From Liopterus haemorrhoidalis (lineage: Eukaryota > Arthropoda > Insecta > Coleoptera > Dytiscidae), in NCBI GenBank assembly GCA_963971575.1, contig OZ020625.1, positions 27,441,753 to 27,505,752 of the forward strand: DNA of 64,000 nt. Reading direction: 5' to 3'. The notes beneath the pieces are model-generated. The model saw only the letters and a program-made list of their open reading frames with translations. It made no database searches and was not told the DNA's origin. Position numbers and translations under genes: made by a program. Within the stretch, counting starts at the first letter, position 1. The number at the start of each line of letters is the position of its first letter. Shown here piece after piece: positions 1 to 11,156 of the stretch.

Positions 1-158
1 CGTCTTAAGAAATTCTGTGCCCGTGGGCTACTAAAAATAATGCTCCTCTTCGTAAGAAAATTCACAGAATAGCAAACGGGGAAATAAAAATTGCCGCCCC
101 AAAAGGCTTGCGCCCTGGGGCTATAGCCCATTTAGCCCTGTGGTTAGGGCGGCCCTGT
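1..158. mobile_element. Truncated DNA-element end at window edge
   Basis: The sequence ends near 158 in an inverted-repeat-like GGGCGGCCCTGTAC block, and a related GACGGCCCTGGTACAGA block occurs near 30972. Ends beginning CAGGGCC are common in hAT-type MITEs. The other end lies outside the window, so the class is a guess. Bases 159-334 show nothing recognisable. Confidence 0.3.
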
Positions 159-334
159 ACATAGACATTGTTTATATTGCGACTATTTGAAAAACTAACA
201 GATTATCTACTAGAAATTGAACCCCAGCAACCGGCCAGTTATTTATTTATTTTCATAGTCGATATTTGCAAAATAGATAGTACCTCTTCACTACCCATAA
301 CAAAATGTATTCATGTGTATACAAATATATTTTT

Positions 335-826
335 ACCGACCGCTAACATATATAAGGGAGGTATTGTGATCATACCGATTTTGACATTTTGAGATTTCTA
401 TGGATCTCCACGAATTGAGGTCCCTACATAACGTTTTGACTATTTTTAGTATGATGTCTGTCGGTCTGTCTGTCTGTCCTTCTGTACCTTTGTCTGTCTG
501 TCTGTCGGTTTGTCTGTCTGTCTGTCTGTCGGTCCATGTACACGTGCAGAGCAAATTCGGCTAAAAGGATTTTTATGAAACTTCATATTTAAGCTTTTGA
601 CATAAATGGCACGAGTTGATTAAATTTTGGTAAGAATCGGTTGACTAGAAATGGGAGTTTACTCGTGTCGATTTTAAGATTTTTGCGAATATTTAGAAAC
701 AAAAATATTTCGAAAAAATTTATTTAACAAAAGTTGCTATAAAAGCAAGTGCTAACAAATTTTATTCGAGACATTTTTTGATAAAATGAAAAATTTTTAT
801 AAAATTTTTCGATTTTTTTTTTAAAA
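335..826 (+). mobile_element. HINE-B copy, 3' end missing
   Basis: It begins with the family 5' end ACCGACCGCTAACATATA, followed by the conserved block up to the GTCY microsatellite (about 455-535), then the CACGTGCAGAGCAAATTC block. It fades out after the ATTTTTTGATAAAA segment and lacks the terminal CTGTGGTGGCCACAG hairpin. Short reading frames across it are microsatellite artefacts. Confidence 0.8.
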
Positions 827-858
827 TCAAATTTTAAGGAATTTGTACTGTATTATAT

Positions 859-985
859 GCCGCTCTTGTAATATATCAGCCCTGTAATATATCAGCCCTG
901 TAATAGAACAGTCACTCAGCTGTATATTTGTATTTCATATATTTCATATATGTGTATTTCATAATAGCTGTATATTTGTATTTCA
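859..985. repeat. Short AT-rich tandem repeats
   Basis: The phrase CCTGTAATATATCAG is repeated two to three times (about 865-905). The phrase AGCTGTATATTTGTATTTCA then occurs twice (about 920-985). No coding potential was seen. Confidence 0.6.
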
Positions 986-1008
986 TATCGACCCCCGGGG
1001 GTCGATAT
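985..1008. repeat. 24-bp perfect palindrome
   Basis: Twelve bases ATATCGACCCCC are followed directly by their reverse complement, giving a perfect, GC-rich palindrome centred on CCCGGG in AT-rich DNA. The following text (GGAGACCCC) resembles internal parts of hAT MITEs, so it may be the centre or end of an old MITE. Confidence 0.85.
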
Positions 1009-1309
1009 CGACCACTTTGGAGACCCCTAATTTAGATGAAGCTCAGTATACTGAGTAAACTATAGTAAGCTTCTCTGCCACATTTTTTTTTACACACCTT
1101 GTACTACGATTATAATGTAATGTACCGGTTGACGAATGTAAAAAGGTTAACATTTAATGCATAATAAATATGATGGGGTTTGTCAGGTCTTGACAAGCGT
1201 CCACTAATCTCAAACTTCAGCAACCTTTTGAGCCGCGTCATACTAGAGACTAGTGGAGCTAAATACACACGGCTACATCCCAAACCCTGGCGATATGCAG
1301 CCGCGGAAA

Positions 1310-1918
1310 TTACGCTAGATCCAGTGCCCGCACAATGCGGAGTGACCCGAGCAGTACTGCTTTCTGCATCCTGCAGATCAAAGAGTTGGCAGAAGATCTA
1401 CAGGCAGGAATGGACTCGATTTCCCTTCGATAGGAGGCTTTCATGCCACCCAAAACACCAACTATCAGGACTACAAGATTAACTTTATACCCGGGATACA
1501 GCTTTCTAAGCTCGGACAAGAGGTCTATATACTTGGACCTCTTTCCTCCTCCTTGAGAGAGATATTCTTCTCAGCTGGACTTGAGAATTCGATCACAAAC
1601 ATCTGTTTGGTCTCGATATCCAGGAGGGTTATGTACCGAACTGGTAACTCCTCCCGAGAGAGTTGTACTCCAGCGTTTTCCCTGGCGGGACTCAAGTCTG
1701 CCAGGTTAAATCTCGTTGCTGCTCTTCGCGCTGCCTGGTAAAGAAACGCCCCTTTGCCACTAAATTCGTGCTCACTAACGAATTTTAATAGTGGGTCCTG
1801 ACTTCTGAGGATACTGTTAGCTGTAACCAGGACGAGTCGATCGTGCAAACACTCCAGATTTAGTAATCCCCGACCCCCATTTTGACGAGGGAGGTAAATG
1901 CGCTGCACAGAAGATTTC
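1310..1918 (-). pseudogene. Non-LTR retrotransposon ORF, C-terminal fragment
   Basis: On the minus strand the translation reads RIYLPRQNGGRGLLNLE near 1900, then DPLLKFVSEHEFSGKGAFLY, then YIDLLSELRKLYPGYK, and ends RMQKAVLLGSLRIVRAL with a stop at 1310. These are typical of the region downstream of the reverse transcriptase domain in LINE polyproteins. The reading frame shifts once near 1523, where LKEEERGPSI runs into a stop while the next frame continues with KYIDLL. The reverse transcriptase core and endonuclease are absent, so this is a 5'-truncated dead copy. A (TTA)n run abuts its 5' edge. The LINE clade is not resolved. Confidence 0.75.
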
Positions 1919-1921
1919 GGG

Positions 1922-1953
<32 letters not shown>
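1922..1953. repeat. (TTA)n microsatellite
   Basis: About ten TTA units stand directly beside the truncated end of the LINE fragment, possibly the tail of another non-LTR insertion. Bases 1955-2371 are AT-rich and show no recognisable feature. Confidence 0.8.
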
Positions 1954-1954
<1 letters not shown>

Positions 1955-2371
1955 CCCTTCTGTTACACGGGAAATGCAAGCTTAAGACTTCTGATGAAAT
2001 TAATATAATTTTTTAATCATTTACAAATAAAAAATTTAGTTTTTTGTTTGTTATATTTTGTTTTTTGCTCATGTTTAAAAACAGAACTCGTACTACTGAA
2101 TTTGCAAAATTATTCAAACGTACCAGACGCATAAAAAACTTGTAAAATTGTTGAATTAATTAATTTTGTAGCTAAAAATAAATTTTAAAAAACATAAATG
2201 TTTTTAAATTAAGAGACAGGAGGAAGTGGAAGAAAATTTAAAAACCATGAGCTTGCTAGAGTCGTAGAGCTAAACTATATAAATATATACAAGGATTCTT
2301 GTCCTTTTGAGTAGTGCGGCTTGTTTACGTCAATGTTTTCCCGGCAAAAATTGCAAGTAAAAAGATATATA

Positions 2372-2778
2372 CAGTCTGTTCCAAACGGTTAAGAGGAACT
2401 AAATGGGAATTTAGTTCTTTTAGGTTGTCACGAGAAGGGACCTTGCTTGGGTTATTTCATTTTTCAAGTTGGGATGTCAAAATTTAAAATTCCAACAATG
2501 AAACCATGGAAACGAATGACATATGTCAAAATTAAATATTTTTTTTAGATATTTTAATGACAAGAAAATAAATAAATGGGAAATTTGTATTAAGCATGAC
2601 ACAAAAAATCAAAATATAAAGAAAATGACATTATAAAATGATATTAACCTTAACCAAAAAATGTTTATTGTAAGTATGATTTACAAAGCTTAAACAAAAC
2701 GGCCGAAAGGCACGATTTAAACTATGAAAGTAACTAGATTGCAAAATCTAGTTCCGCTTAACCGATTGGAACGGACTA
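2372..2778 (-). mobile_element. MITE, CAGTCTGTTCC family (M1)
   Basis: Its ends are CAGTCTGTTCCAAACGGTTA and the near inverse CCGATTGGAACGGACT, flanked by TA. The interior matches copies at 43071, 43476, 52621 and 58707. TA flanks and CAGT ends fit a pogo/Tc1-mariner non-autonomous element of about 400 bp. It contains no coding sequence. Confidence 0.8.
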
Positions 2779-2862
2779 TATTTTTAAACTGTAAACTGCA
2801 AATTTTAATATAAATAAAATAAGTTTTATAAACAATATAAAATTAACCTGAATTTGTTAGTA

Positions 2863-3676
2863 TCAGGTCGTCAAGGATGAAGTTTGTAGTTAATAATATT
2901 GCCAACTGTAACAGCTTATTATTTAACATTAGATTAATATTTTACCTTTCTGTTTTTTTTTTTTTTTTGATAGTTACACATCTCTTTGTTTAAAGAAATC
3001 ATTGTATGCTCTAAATAAATATCAAAACCTTTTTTTTAAAATTAATTTTGTTGAAAATGGAACGGTCGGAAATTCGCACTATTATGAAGTATGAGTCCTT
3101 ACGTGGAACTAAGGCATCGCAGACCGCGCGAAACATTAATAGTGTATTTGACTCTAGTGTTACTACCCACTAGACAATATCAAATTGGTTCGCCGAATAT
3201 TGTACAGGTAACTTAAAAAAAAAAAAAAAAAAAAACCTAGCTCATCGATCACAGCAGAAATATACTGCAACTGGACGAAATGATGCAAAAACTTTAAGAA
3301 AAACAGCCTAGATTGGTCAACAGATCGACTCTTATCTTATTGCATGATAACGCTAGACGACCACACACTGCACAAATGACGGCAAAACTACAGGAATTGG
3401 AGTTGGAACTTCTTCATCATCCTCCATACTCACCAGACCTAGTCCCCACTACCACTTCTTCCATTTGGACAAATTTTTAATATGAAAACAGTTTAATTCC
3501 GACAATGCTGTAAAACTGGCCTTCCAGGAATTCATTGACTCTCGTCCGCCAGGGTTTTACACCACCGGCCTGAACAACTTGCCGCTTAAATGGCAAAAGT
3601 ATATAGACAATATGGGTGCATACTTTGATGAATAAAATAATTCCTTATATTTGTAAGTTATCAACCAACTTTGCCT
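2863..3676 (+). mobile_element. Decayed mariner element
   Basis: The 5' end TATCAGGTCGTCAAGGATGA is shared with fragments at 17953 (reverse), 33549 and 62425, defining one mariner family. The 5' leader (about 190 bp) is conserved to the transposase ATG. The 3' inverted repeat is not clear because a HINE-A copy begins at 3681. Confidence 0.7.
3057..3635 (+). pseudogene. Mariner transposase pseudogene
   Basis: It starts MERSEIRTIMKYESLRGT, the usual N-terminal helix-turn-helix start of SETMAR/irritans-like mariner transposases, and ends LPLKWQKYIDNMGAYFDE with a stop at 3635. Only about 190 codons remain of a usual ~345. The middle, including the first catalytic aspartate region, is lost and replaced by an A-run near 3212-3234. 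Stops occur in-frame. The block HDNARRPHTAQ (second catalytic Asp) and YSPDLVP are readable, but the third Asp codon is destroyed by a small deletion near 3450. It is non-functional. Confidence 0.8.
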
Positions 3677-3680
3677 TTTT

Positions 3681-3727
3681 AGGGTTTTGTAGGTATGACC
3701 AAAAAACCCTTATACCGTCATTTTGTC

Positions 3728-3769
<42 letters not shown>

Positions 3770-4594
3770 TCGGTAAAAATTGTAGCCAAACGGCTAAACC
3801 TAGAGAGTTGAAATTTGGCATGCTTATACAACTCTTTGACCCGTACATAGGAAAAATACTAAAACATCTAAAAAACATACCCCCCTAAAAATATAAACAA
3901 ATATGTGCTCATCGAAAACAAAAATATTTTTTTTTTAATTCTGAGTAGGGTATCAAATGAAAGCCCTTAGTACGTGGATTAACGATCAAATTTTTACTTT
4001 TGCAAAATAAATTATTTTAATGCGATTTTTGCCAAAAATGTGCAAAAAAAATTTTGTCCCACACCCTGTAGCCCAGATGGTTTAAACTAAAAATCTAAAA
4101 AAATTCTAAGTAATGTATATTAGTGTGAACCGAAATAGTACAACAGGAATTTTTGATCAGATTATGTTTTTGGAAAATAACGCATTTTTTGTGGTTTTTG
4201 GTTCACAAAGTACAAAAGTTATACCAATGTAAGACACTCACATGCATAGCCTGCGATGGCGACATGCGTTAGAGCACTCTTAAACTGGCTGGAAAACGAA
4301 GGGTTTCGAGTTCGAGTACGGAGTGAATTTTATTTTTGCATTTTTATTATGTTGAAATTATTTTGTCAAAATTCTAGTTATATTTTGACAAATGTTGTAT
4401 TTAATTTCTAAGAGCGTAAATTTAATAACCAGTCTTATTATATGATTAACAGACGATAAATTATTTTAAAAATATCGTTCATTTTGCCGTGATTACTACA
4501 AAGTAAAATTTGTCCTACACACTCAGCATACCGCCTTCACTTATTATATACCTGCGAAACCCTGAAATGTGTGAATATTCACACTTCACATTAA
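3681..4594 (+). mobile_element. HINE-A, full length, subfamily 1
   Basis: The 5' end is AGGGTTTTGTAGGTATGACC, and the microsatellite (TCTG)n lies at about 3728-3770. The shared body runs to the tRNA-like block, followed by the subfamily-1 3' half. That half contains ATACCTGCGAAACCCTGAAA, the inverse of the 5' end, and the hairpin GTGTGAATATTCACAC just inside the T-rich 3' edge. The plan fits non-autonomous Helentrons. No protein is encoded. Confidence 0.8.
4246..4325 (+). other. tRNA-like cassette in HINE-A
   Basis: The block holds GATGGCGACATGCGTTAGAG, a degenerate A-box region, followed 40 bases on by GAGTTCGAGTACGG, a B-box-like T-arm with one mismatch. The cloverleaf is damaged, so it is not called as a functional tRNA gene. 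The same cassette type is found at 11440, 36187 and 45268. Confidence 0.5.
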
Positions 4595-4691
4595 TTTTTT
4601 TCTACAAATTTCATACTTGATGACCTAATATTTGATTTTTGATTTTTTTACCAGCGAATTGAATCTACAAGATTTAAAAATCAGTTTTGAC

Positions 4692-4965
4692 TAGGGTGAC
4701 CATTCGTCTCGCATTTTAACATTTTGTCCCGCATTAAGATGCGTCCCGCAAAAGTCCCGCATTGTCCCACATTTTGGATTTGGGAGGTGAGGATCTTTTT
4801 TTTGCTCTTCATTTGGATTTAGGAAGTGAAGACCTTTTTTTTGCTCTTCACTTGGAGTTTGGGAGATGAGGAACTTTTTTTTTGCTCTTCACTTGGATTT
4901 GGGAGATGAGGACCTTTTTTTTTTGCTCCGTCCCTCATTGCCTTCTTAAGAAAATGGTCACCCTA
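4692..4965. mobile_element. hAT MITE with internal tandem repeat
   Basis: The termini TAGGGTGACCAT and ATGGTCACCCTA are exact inverses, and an 8-bp direct repeat GTTTTGAC flanks both sides (4684-4691 and 4966-4973), the hAT signature. About four imperfect 42-bp units with GCTCTTCACTTGGATTTGGG fill 4775-4928. A related end lies near 57230. Confidence 0.85.
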
Positions 4966-5481
4966 GTTTTGACCAGTCTGGGAATATGGGTTCACCATCG
5001 CTGTAATGGACTAGAAGTGACTCAATCAATTTAAGAAGTTACTAAATGAAATTTAATTTAAAACAGAGACATATTTTGACATAATTTGTTTTTCAAACTT
5101 AAAAAATTATCAGTGTTAAAGTTATATTCTTTTTTTATGCCAAGTTTAAATCATACTGATAAGACGACTTATTTAAATACGCCGATATTATGTTTGATTG
5201 GCAGTTATACCAGGAATTGACATTAGATAACCTTTTTATTGGTTTTATTATTTTAATTACTATTGATAAATTCCCACGATACACTCCCTTAGAAAATTAT
5301 AAATAATTATTCTTCATGTATACAGTATGTTTTGGGATTGTTTTAACTAATTTTTTGAAAATCGTTTTTTTAAAAATCGTTTTACGTAAAATCGGGACCT
5401 TTCTACTTGTATAACCCCCCCGGTAACAATATTTAAATATTTAGTGATCATTCCCAAGATGTATAACTACACAGCAAAAAA

Positions 5482-5645
5482 TCAGCTGTGGCCACCACAG
5501 GCCCGACCGCCATCATAAAGTTCTTATATAAAATAATGTATTTATTTAGCAGCAGAGTAGAAATAACTTGGCCTAATATTTTCTAACTTTTTATTTATCA
5601 TGACCATGGAAACGTTACATGGAAGTATGAAAAAATTTAGACTTT
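5482..5645 (-). mobile_element. HINE-B solo 3' end, inverted
   Basis: The piece is the terminal 160 bp of HINE-B in reverse: TCAGCTGTGGCCACCACAGG, then the inverted subterminal repeat, up to the block with CATGGAAACGTTACAT. It sits head-on against the 5' end of the next copy. Bases 4974-5481 hold no recognisable feature. Confidence 0.8.
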
Positions 5646-5646
5646 T

Positions 5647-6228
5647 ACCGACCGTCAACATATATAAGGGAGGTATTGTGATCATACCGATTTTGACATT
5701 TCGAGATTTCGATGGATCTCCACGAATTGAGCTCCCTACATAACGTTTTGACTATTTTCAGCATGATGTCCGTCCGTCTGTCTGTCCGTCTGTCTGTCCG
5801 TCTGTCTGTCTGTGTACACGTGCAGAGCAAATTAAGCTAAAAGGATTTTTATGAAACTGCATAAGCTTTTGACATCAATGACACGTGTTGATCAATTTTT
5901 GGTAAAAATCGGTTGACTAGAAATGGGAGTTTACTCGTGTCGATTTTAAGATTTTTGCGAATATTTCGAAAAAATTTATTGAACAAAAGTTGCTATAAAT
6001 GCAATAACTAATAACATTTATTTGAGACGTTTTTTGATAAAACGTAAAATTTCGAAAAAATTTTGTAAGTCTCTAATTTTTTCATAGTTATATGTAACGT
6101 TTCCATGGTCATGATAAATAATATCTCTGTTAGAAAATATTAGGCCAAGTTATTTCTACTTTGCTGCTAAAATGTATTTTATACAAGTACTTTATGATGG
6201 CAGTCGGTCCTGTGGTGGCCACAGCTGA
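5647..6228 (+). mobile_element. HINE-B, full length
   Basis: It runs from ACCGACCGTCAACATATA through a GTCY microsatellite (about 5765-5815) to GGCAGTCGGTCCTGTGG, the hairpin CTGTGG-TGG-CCACAG and the end CTGA. It is the best reference for this family here, at about 580 bp. No coding sequence. Confidence 0.85.
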
Positions 6229-6236
6229 TTTTTTTA

Positions 6237-7068
6237 GAAAAATTTTACAAAAATTATTCGAAATTTTTCGTTTTATCAAAAAACGTCTCAAATAAAAGTT
6301 ATTAATTATTGCTTTTAATATATTTTCGAAATAATTTTCTGCTGTGAAATATTCACAAAAATCTTTAAATCGACACAAGTAAACTCCCATTTTTAGTCAA
6401 CCGATTTTTACCAAAAGTTGATCAACTCGTGCCATTGATAGCAGAAGCTTAAATATGAAGTTTCATAAAAATCCCTTCAGCCGAATTTGCTCTGCACGTG
6501 TACACAGACAGACGGACAGACAGATGGACAGACAGACGGACAGACAGACGGACAGACAGACAGACCGACAGACATCATACTAAAAATAGTCGAAACGTTA
6601 TGTAGGGACCTCAATTCGTGGAGATCCATCGAAATCTTGAAATGTCAAAATCGGTATGCTCACAATACATCCCTACCCAGCAAACATTTTTATACGGGCC
6701 AGTACTGGTAAAGCACATACTCCCCGGCATTGAAAGTAATGGGCCAGTACCCCGGTGTCCCCGTGGCCGTTACTGGCCCATTGATGTATCAGTTGCCGGC
6801 CCAGCAACGGTAAAGTGCAAAATAATCGCATTAGTTGCAAGATTTATTTCTGATGGTTTTAAGTAAAAAGTATGAGTGAAGAAGAGTGCTTATAAAATGC
6901 TGGTAAAGTACTTCGTATAGGCGGAATGCGAAATACAAATGTGAAGTACATTATTAATACTGGCGTTGCACTTACTTTTGGTGCCAGTAATTTACCAGCA
7001 TAAAAGCAGTTTGCTGGCATTCGGCCGTTAGTTGAATGTTTGCTGGGTTATATATGTGACGGTCGGTA
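6237..7068 (-). mobile_element. HINE-B, inverted, carrying a MITE
   Basis: It is the reverse orientation of the preceding copy and lies tail to tail with it. The microsatellite (GACA/GGAC) is at 6504-6570 and the 5' end GACGGTCGGT at 7059-7068. The 3' hairpin end is missing. It is split at 6676-7047 by a MITE. Confidence 0.85.
6676..7047. mobile_element. MITE with CCCAGCAAACAT ends
   Basis: CCCAGCAAACATT at the left and AATGTTTGCTGGG at the right are inverted. Removing it and one TA nearly restores the HINE-B text (CCT-TATATATG), so insertion at TA is likely, with one base lost. The interior has several CCAGTA/TACTGG motifs and no convincing coding sequence. Confidence 0.7.
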
Positions 7069-7528
7069 TTTTTTACCAACGATTTTAAAAAATGTTACCG
7101 TGATTTTAAAAAACCGTGATTTTAAAAAATAGTTACACTCCACAGTCATTTTCTAAGTCTATTTATAAGTTATAGCCAAAGTTGTAAAGGCAACAATTCC
7201 CACATACATCTCTACATAATCAACCCATCTTTGGTCGTGGCGTAGGTACAAAGGTGGCGCATCACACTGGTTGGAAAGCACTGCATTAGAGATATATTAA
7301 TAAACAACTTTATTATTTGTTTAAGAATGTTATTACGTATGTATATTAGATAGAAAGAAACTTTGCTCTTTTTGATATCGCGTTATGTCAGAGGTGTATT
7401 TAAATATTTCATTTTTATTCCGTAAATATGATAAATAATCTCAAAATAGATCATCAACGTCTTATTTACTTCTATTACTTACAAATGCGGACATGGATCA
7501 GCACATGGGTGACCGCACTATAACTTGT

Positions 7529-7871
7529 TGTTTTCAAAGCTTGCTACGTTCAACTTTGTAAAACTTATGTTGATTATTATTTTGTAAATAAATGGTCGCC
7601 ATTTTGAAATGGTTAACATAAAAATATGATTTTTTGGTGTCATTGTAAAGCTAATTTAATGTACTTTTAGGAAAAAAATATAAAATTATCGATTCCCTAT
7701 GCTAGATCAAAAGTTGACATCATTTCCGGTGAAACCGGAAGTGCCTCAGAATTCTTATAGTAACCTTTAGATGGGCCTTTTTGTCTAGTTTAACTTTTGT
7801 TCTGAAGATTTTTTTCTATCTTTACAAATAAAGGAGATTTTCGGGGTGCCCCGTTTCAAACAAACACCTGT
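7529..7871 (-). repeat. Interspersed repeat C, reverse copy
   Basis: About 345 bp, nearly identical to the reverse complement of 56058-56402. It contains CATTTCAAAATGGCGACC (inverse) and ends CCCCGTTTCAAACAAACACC. No coding potential; class unknown. Bases 7069-7528 and 7872-8228 show nothing recognisable. Confidence 0.8.
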
Positions 7872-8228
7872 ATATAGAAATCGGGTAATGCCAACAGTTT
7901 TTTAGCTTAGCAGATTTTTTTAAAAGAATTCTAATGACAACTCGTTTTTTTGGTATATTTCGGTATTCTACGTGCTACAACTTTACAAAAACCTGATTGT
8001 AAGCAAAAAATAGCACGTGTAAATACTGTTTATGAATTTTTTATAGAATTTTTTAAAAGTCAAAATACCCAGTTTTTTAATTAGTAAGTTTCAAAATATG
8101 AACTTGGAACACGAAAAAAAATGACTTGTTTATTATATTAATATAATTATATTTAATAATTAATATTAATAGTTTTATATGATATATTAAAAAAAATATA
8201 TATATGTGAGTGTGACTTTTGAAGTATT

Positions 8229-8357
8229 TCAGGGTTTCGTAGGTATCTACAGTGGCGTACGCATTGGGGAGATTAGAGGGATAAATCCCCCCTCCCCCCG
8301 AAAATTCGAAAAGAACTAAAATTATAGGAAAAATACTAAAACATCTAAAAAACATAT
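8229..8357. repeat. HINE-A scraps around a MITE end
   Basis: TTTCAGGGTTTCGTAGGTAT is an inverted HINE-A 3' subterminal repeat. It is followed by CAGTGGCGTACGCATTGG, a MITE-like end, and then by AGGAAAAATACTAAAACATC from the HINE-A body. The pieces are too short to order with certainty. Confidence 0.5.
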
Positions 8358-8423
8358 CCGTTTTTACGTTTCATAAAAAATACTATATAACCAAAAAAAG
8401 ATACTAAAGAGGATTACTTTTTT

Positions 8424-8469
8424 GGGTTTTGTAGGTATGACCAAAAAACCCTTATACCGTCATTTTGTC

Positions 8470-8508
<39 letters not shown>

Positions 8509-8749
8509 ATTGATGTCAAAAACTTAAATATGAAGTTTCATAAAAATCCTTTTAGCCGAATTTGCTCTGCACGTGTACACGGACCGACAGACAGACCGAC
8601 CGACAGACAGACAGACAGACCGAGAGACATCATGCTAAAAATAGTGAAAACGTTATGTAGGGACTTCAATTCGTGGAGATCCATCGAAATCACGAAATGT
8701 CAAAATCGTTATGATCCCAATACCTCCCTTATATATGTTGGCGGTCGGT
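8424..8749. mobile_element. Chimera of HINE-A 5' end and HINE-B
   Basis: The left part (8424-8509) is a normal HINE-A 5' end on the plus strand up to and including its (TCTG)n run. Directly after the run, the sequence is HINE-B on the minus strand from the CTTAAATATGAAG block to its 5' end GGCGGTCGGT at 8749. The join is inside the shared GTCY microsatellite. Confidence 0.85.
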
Positions 8750-8783
8750 AAAAAATTATGTTATCAAAACTGACACCAAACTG

Positions 8784-8848
8784 AAATTAATATACTGAAC
8801 CTGAATCCGAACCTGAATCTAAACCTGAACCTGAATCTGAACCTAAAT
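8784..8848. repeat. Degenerate hexamer array (CCTGAA)n
   Basis: About ten units alternating CCTGAA, TCTGAA and CCGAAC-like variants precede the 145-bp satellite. Confidence 0.7.
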
Positions 8849-8860
8849 AATATAAATAAA

Positions 8861-10221
8861 TTCAGGTCTCTGATTTCTAATCAATGCAGTTTTTATTAAG
8901 AACTATTTGGGGAGTTATGGGGGAGCACTACCTAAAATTAATATTTTAATTTTATATAATTTAATTTTAATCTAATTTTATCTTGCCCCTGCTAAATAAA
9001 TTCAGTTTCAGGTCCTGGATTTTTATTCAATGCAGTTTTTATTAAGAACTATTTTGGGTGCTATGGGGGGGCACTACCAAAAAATAATATTTTAATTTTA
9101 TATAATTTAATTTTAATCTAATTTTAACTTGCCCCTGCTAAATAAATTCAGTTTCAGGTCCTGGATTTCAATTCAATGCAATTTTTATTATGATTATTTT
9201 AGGAGCTATGGGGGAGCACTACCTAAAATAAATATTTTAATTTTATATAATTCAATTTTAATCTAATTTTATCTTGAACCTGCTAAATAAATTCAGTTTC
9301 AGGTCCTGGATTTTTATTCAATGCAGTTTTTATTAAGAACTATTTTGGGTGCTATGGGGGGGCACTACCTAAAATTAATATTTTAATTTTATATAATTTA
9401 ATTTTAATCTAATTTTAACTTGCCCCTGCTAAATAAATTCAGTTTCAGGTCCTGGATTTTTATTCAATGCAGTTTTTATTAAGAACTATTTTGGGTGCTA
9501 TGGGGGGGCACTACCTAAAATTAATATTTTAATTTTATATAATTCAATTTTAATCTAATTTTAACTTGCCCTTACTAAATAAATTCAGTTTCAGGTCCTG
9601 GATTTCAATTCAATGCAATTTTTATTATGATTATTTTAGGAGCTATGGGGGAGCACTACCTAAAATAAATATTTTAATTTTATATAATTCAATTTTAATC
9701 TAATTTTAACTTGCCCCTGCTAAATAAATTCAGTTTCAGGTCCTGGATTTTTATTCAATGCAGTTTTTATTAAGAACTATTTTGGGTGCTATGGGGGGGC
9801 ACTACCTAAAATTAATATTTTAATTTTATATAATTCAATTTTAATCTAATTTTAACTTGCCCCTACTAAATAAATTCAGTTTCAGGTCCTGGATTTCAAT
9901 TCAATGCAATTTTTATTATGATTATTTTAGGAGCTATGGGGGAGCACTACCTAAAATTAATATTTTAATTTTATATAATTCAATTTTAATCTAATTTTAA
10001 CTTGCCCCTACTAAATAAATTCAGTTTCAGGTCCTGGATTTCAATTCAATGCAATTTTTATTATGATTATTTTAGGAGCTATGGGGGAGCACTACCTAAA
10101 ATTAATATTTTAATTTTATATAATTCAATTTTAATCTAATTTTAACTTGCCCCTGCAAAATAAATTCAGTTTCAGGTCTTGGATTTCTATTCAATGCATT
10201 TTTTATTATGATTATTTAGGG
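8861..10221 (+). repeat. 145-bp satellite array
   Basis: About nine head-to-tail units; the word TTCAGTTTCAGGTCCTGG recurs at 9001, 9147, 9292, 9438, 9584, 9729, 9875, 10020 and 10165, a spacing of 145-146 bp. Each unit includes GCTATGGGGG(G)GCACTACC. Two unit types differ in ATTAAGAACTATTTTGGG versus ATTATGATTATTTTAGG and partly alternate. No coding potential. Confidence 0.92.
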
Positions 10222-10878
10222 CAACGGTTCTTAAACTGTGGTTTCGCTTAAACTTTTCGCTTTTATTCAATAAACTCATTTAATAAAAATCCTACATGGT
10301 TAAGACTTTTTGTATTTGTTGTTATCTAACTAGTTATTGACATAACTAAACAAAAATTAGTAAAAATTTAATTATTTTTATTCAACTGCAAATTATTTAC
10401 AGAAAACATATTATAATAAGATTTATTTTGACCAATATTTGACCAAGAAATGTTTGTAAGAGTTTAACGTATTATAATTTGTAACTTTTTTTTATTCTTT
10501 TTACTACTATTTTTTATTAATTTTATGTTTTTTATTCTATATGCTAATAAAAATGTTTTGCTATAAATGCACAAGACCATTTATTAAAATAACCAGCGAT
10601 ACATTTTTACCAATATTTATTATAACGTAGTGCCTATGAGATTATTGAGCCAGAAATTAAGTCTCAAAAACGACGTAAAATGCCTAGGGTTGGGATGGGG
10701 TCCAAAAAAAAAATGTTGTTCAAGAGGGGGTCCTCGGACTACATACAGTAGGTGGCCAAATTATTATGGACAGCACACCCCCCCTGTAATTTTCAAGTTT
10801 AAATGCATTGAGAAAATAAATTGTTTTTAAATCATTTTTCTTCTATATTCTTATTGCTGGTATCATTATTATTTTAAA

Positions 10879-11073
10879 AAGCGGGAGATCGCCAAAGAAA
10901 TCATCACCACCAAGCGGCAATTTATAGAAACCCTTATCAGAGAGTGGCATCACAACCCCAATCTCCGACACAACGCAAAAGTCTGCATAGAAAGCATGCC
11001 CAAACGCCTGGAAGCCGCAATCGCAGTGGTGGCATTACAAAATATTAAGATTTTACTTAAATTGTTAAATTAA
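10879..11073 (+). pseudogene. Tc1-like transposase C-terminal fragment
   Basis: The frame reads KREIAKEIITTKRQFIETLI, then REWHHNPNL, then IESMPKRLEAAIA, and stops at 11071-11073. The IESMPKR(L/V)EA motif and the preceding W-H-N-P stretch are typical of the last 60 residues of Tc1-family transposases, after the DDE catalytic domain. All catalytic residues are missing. Its position, reading towards the right terminal repeat, agrees with an internal deletion derivative. Confidence 0.8.
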
Positions 11074-11156
11074 CACTTTTTATACAAAAATAAATGATTA
11101 TGAATAAGCAATTATGTCGTTTTATATTCTAAATAAAGCACTCTAATGAATAAAAA

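Noticed and set aside
6618..6866. 82-codon frame
   Set aside because: It spans the junction between HINE-B and a MITE, so it cannot be an inherited gene.
8784..8848. Telomere-like hexamer repeats
   Set aside because: The unit is CCTGAA/TTCAGG with variants, not the insect TTAGG, and the run is short and leads into a satellite.
8861..10221. CRISPR-like regularly spaced repeats
   Set aside because: Units are contiguous 145-bp tandem repeats without unique spacers, in eukaryotic DNA.
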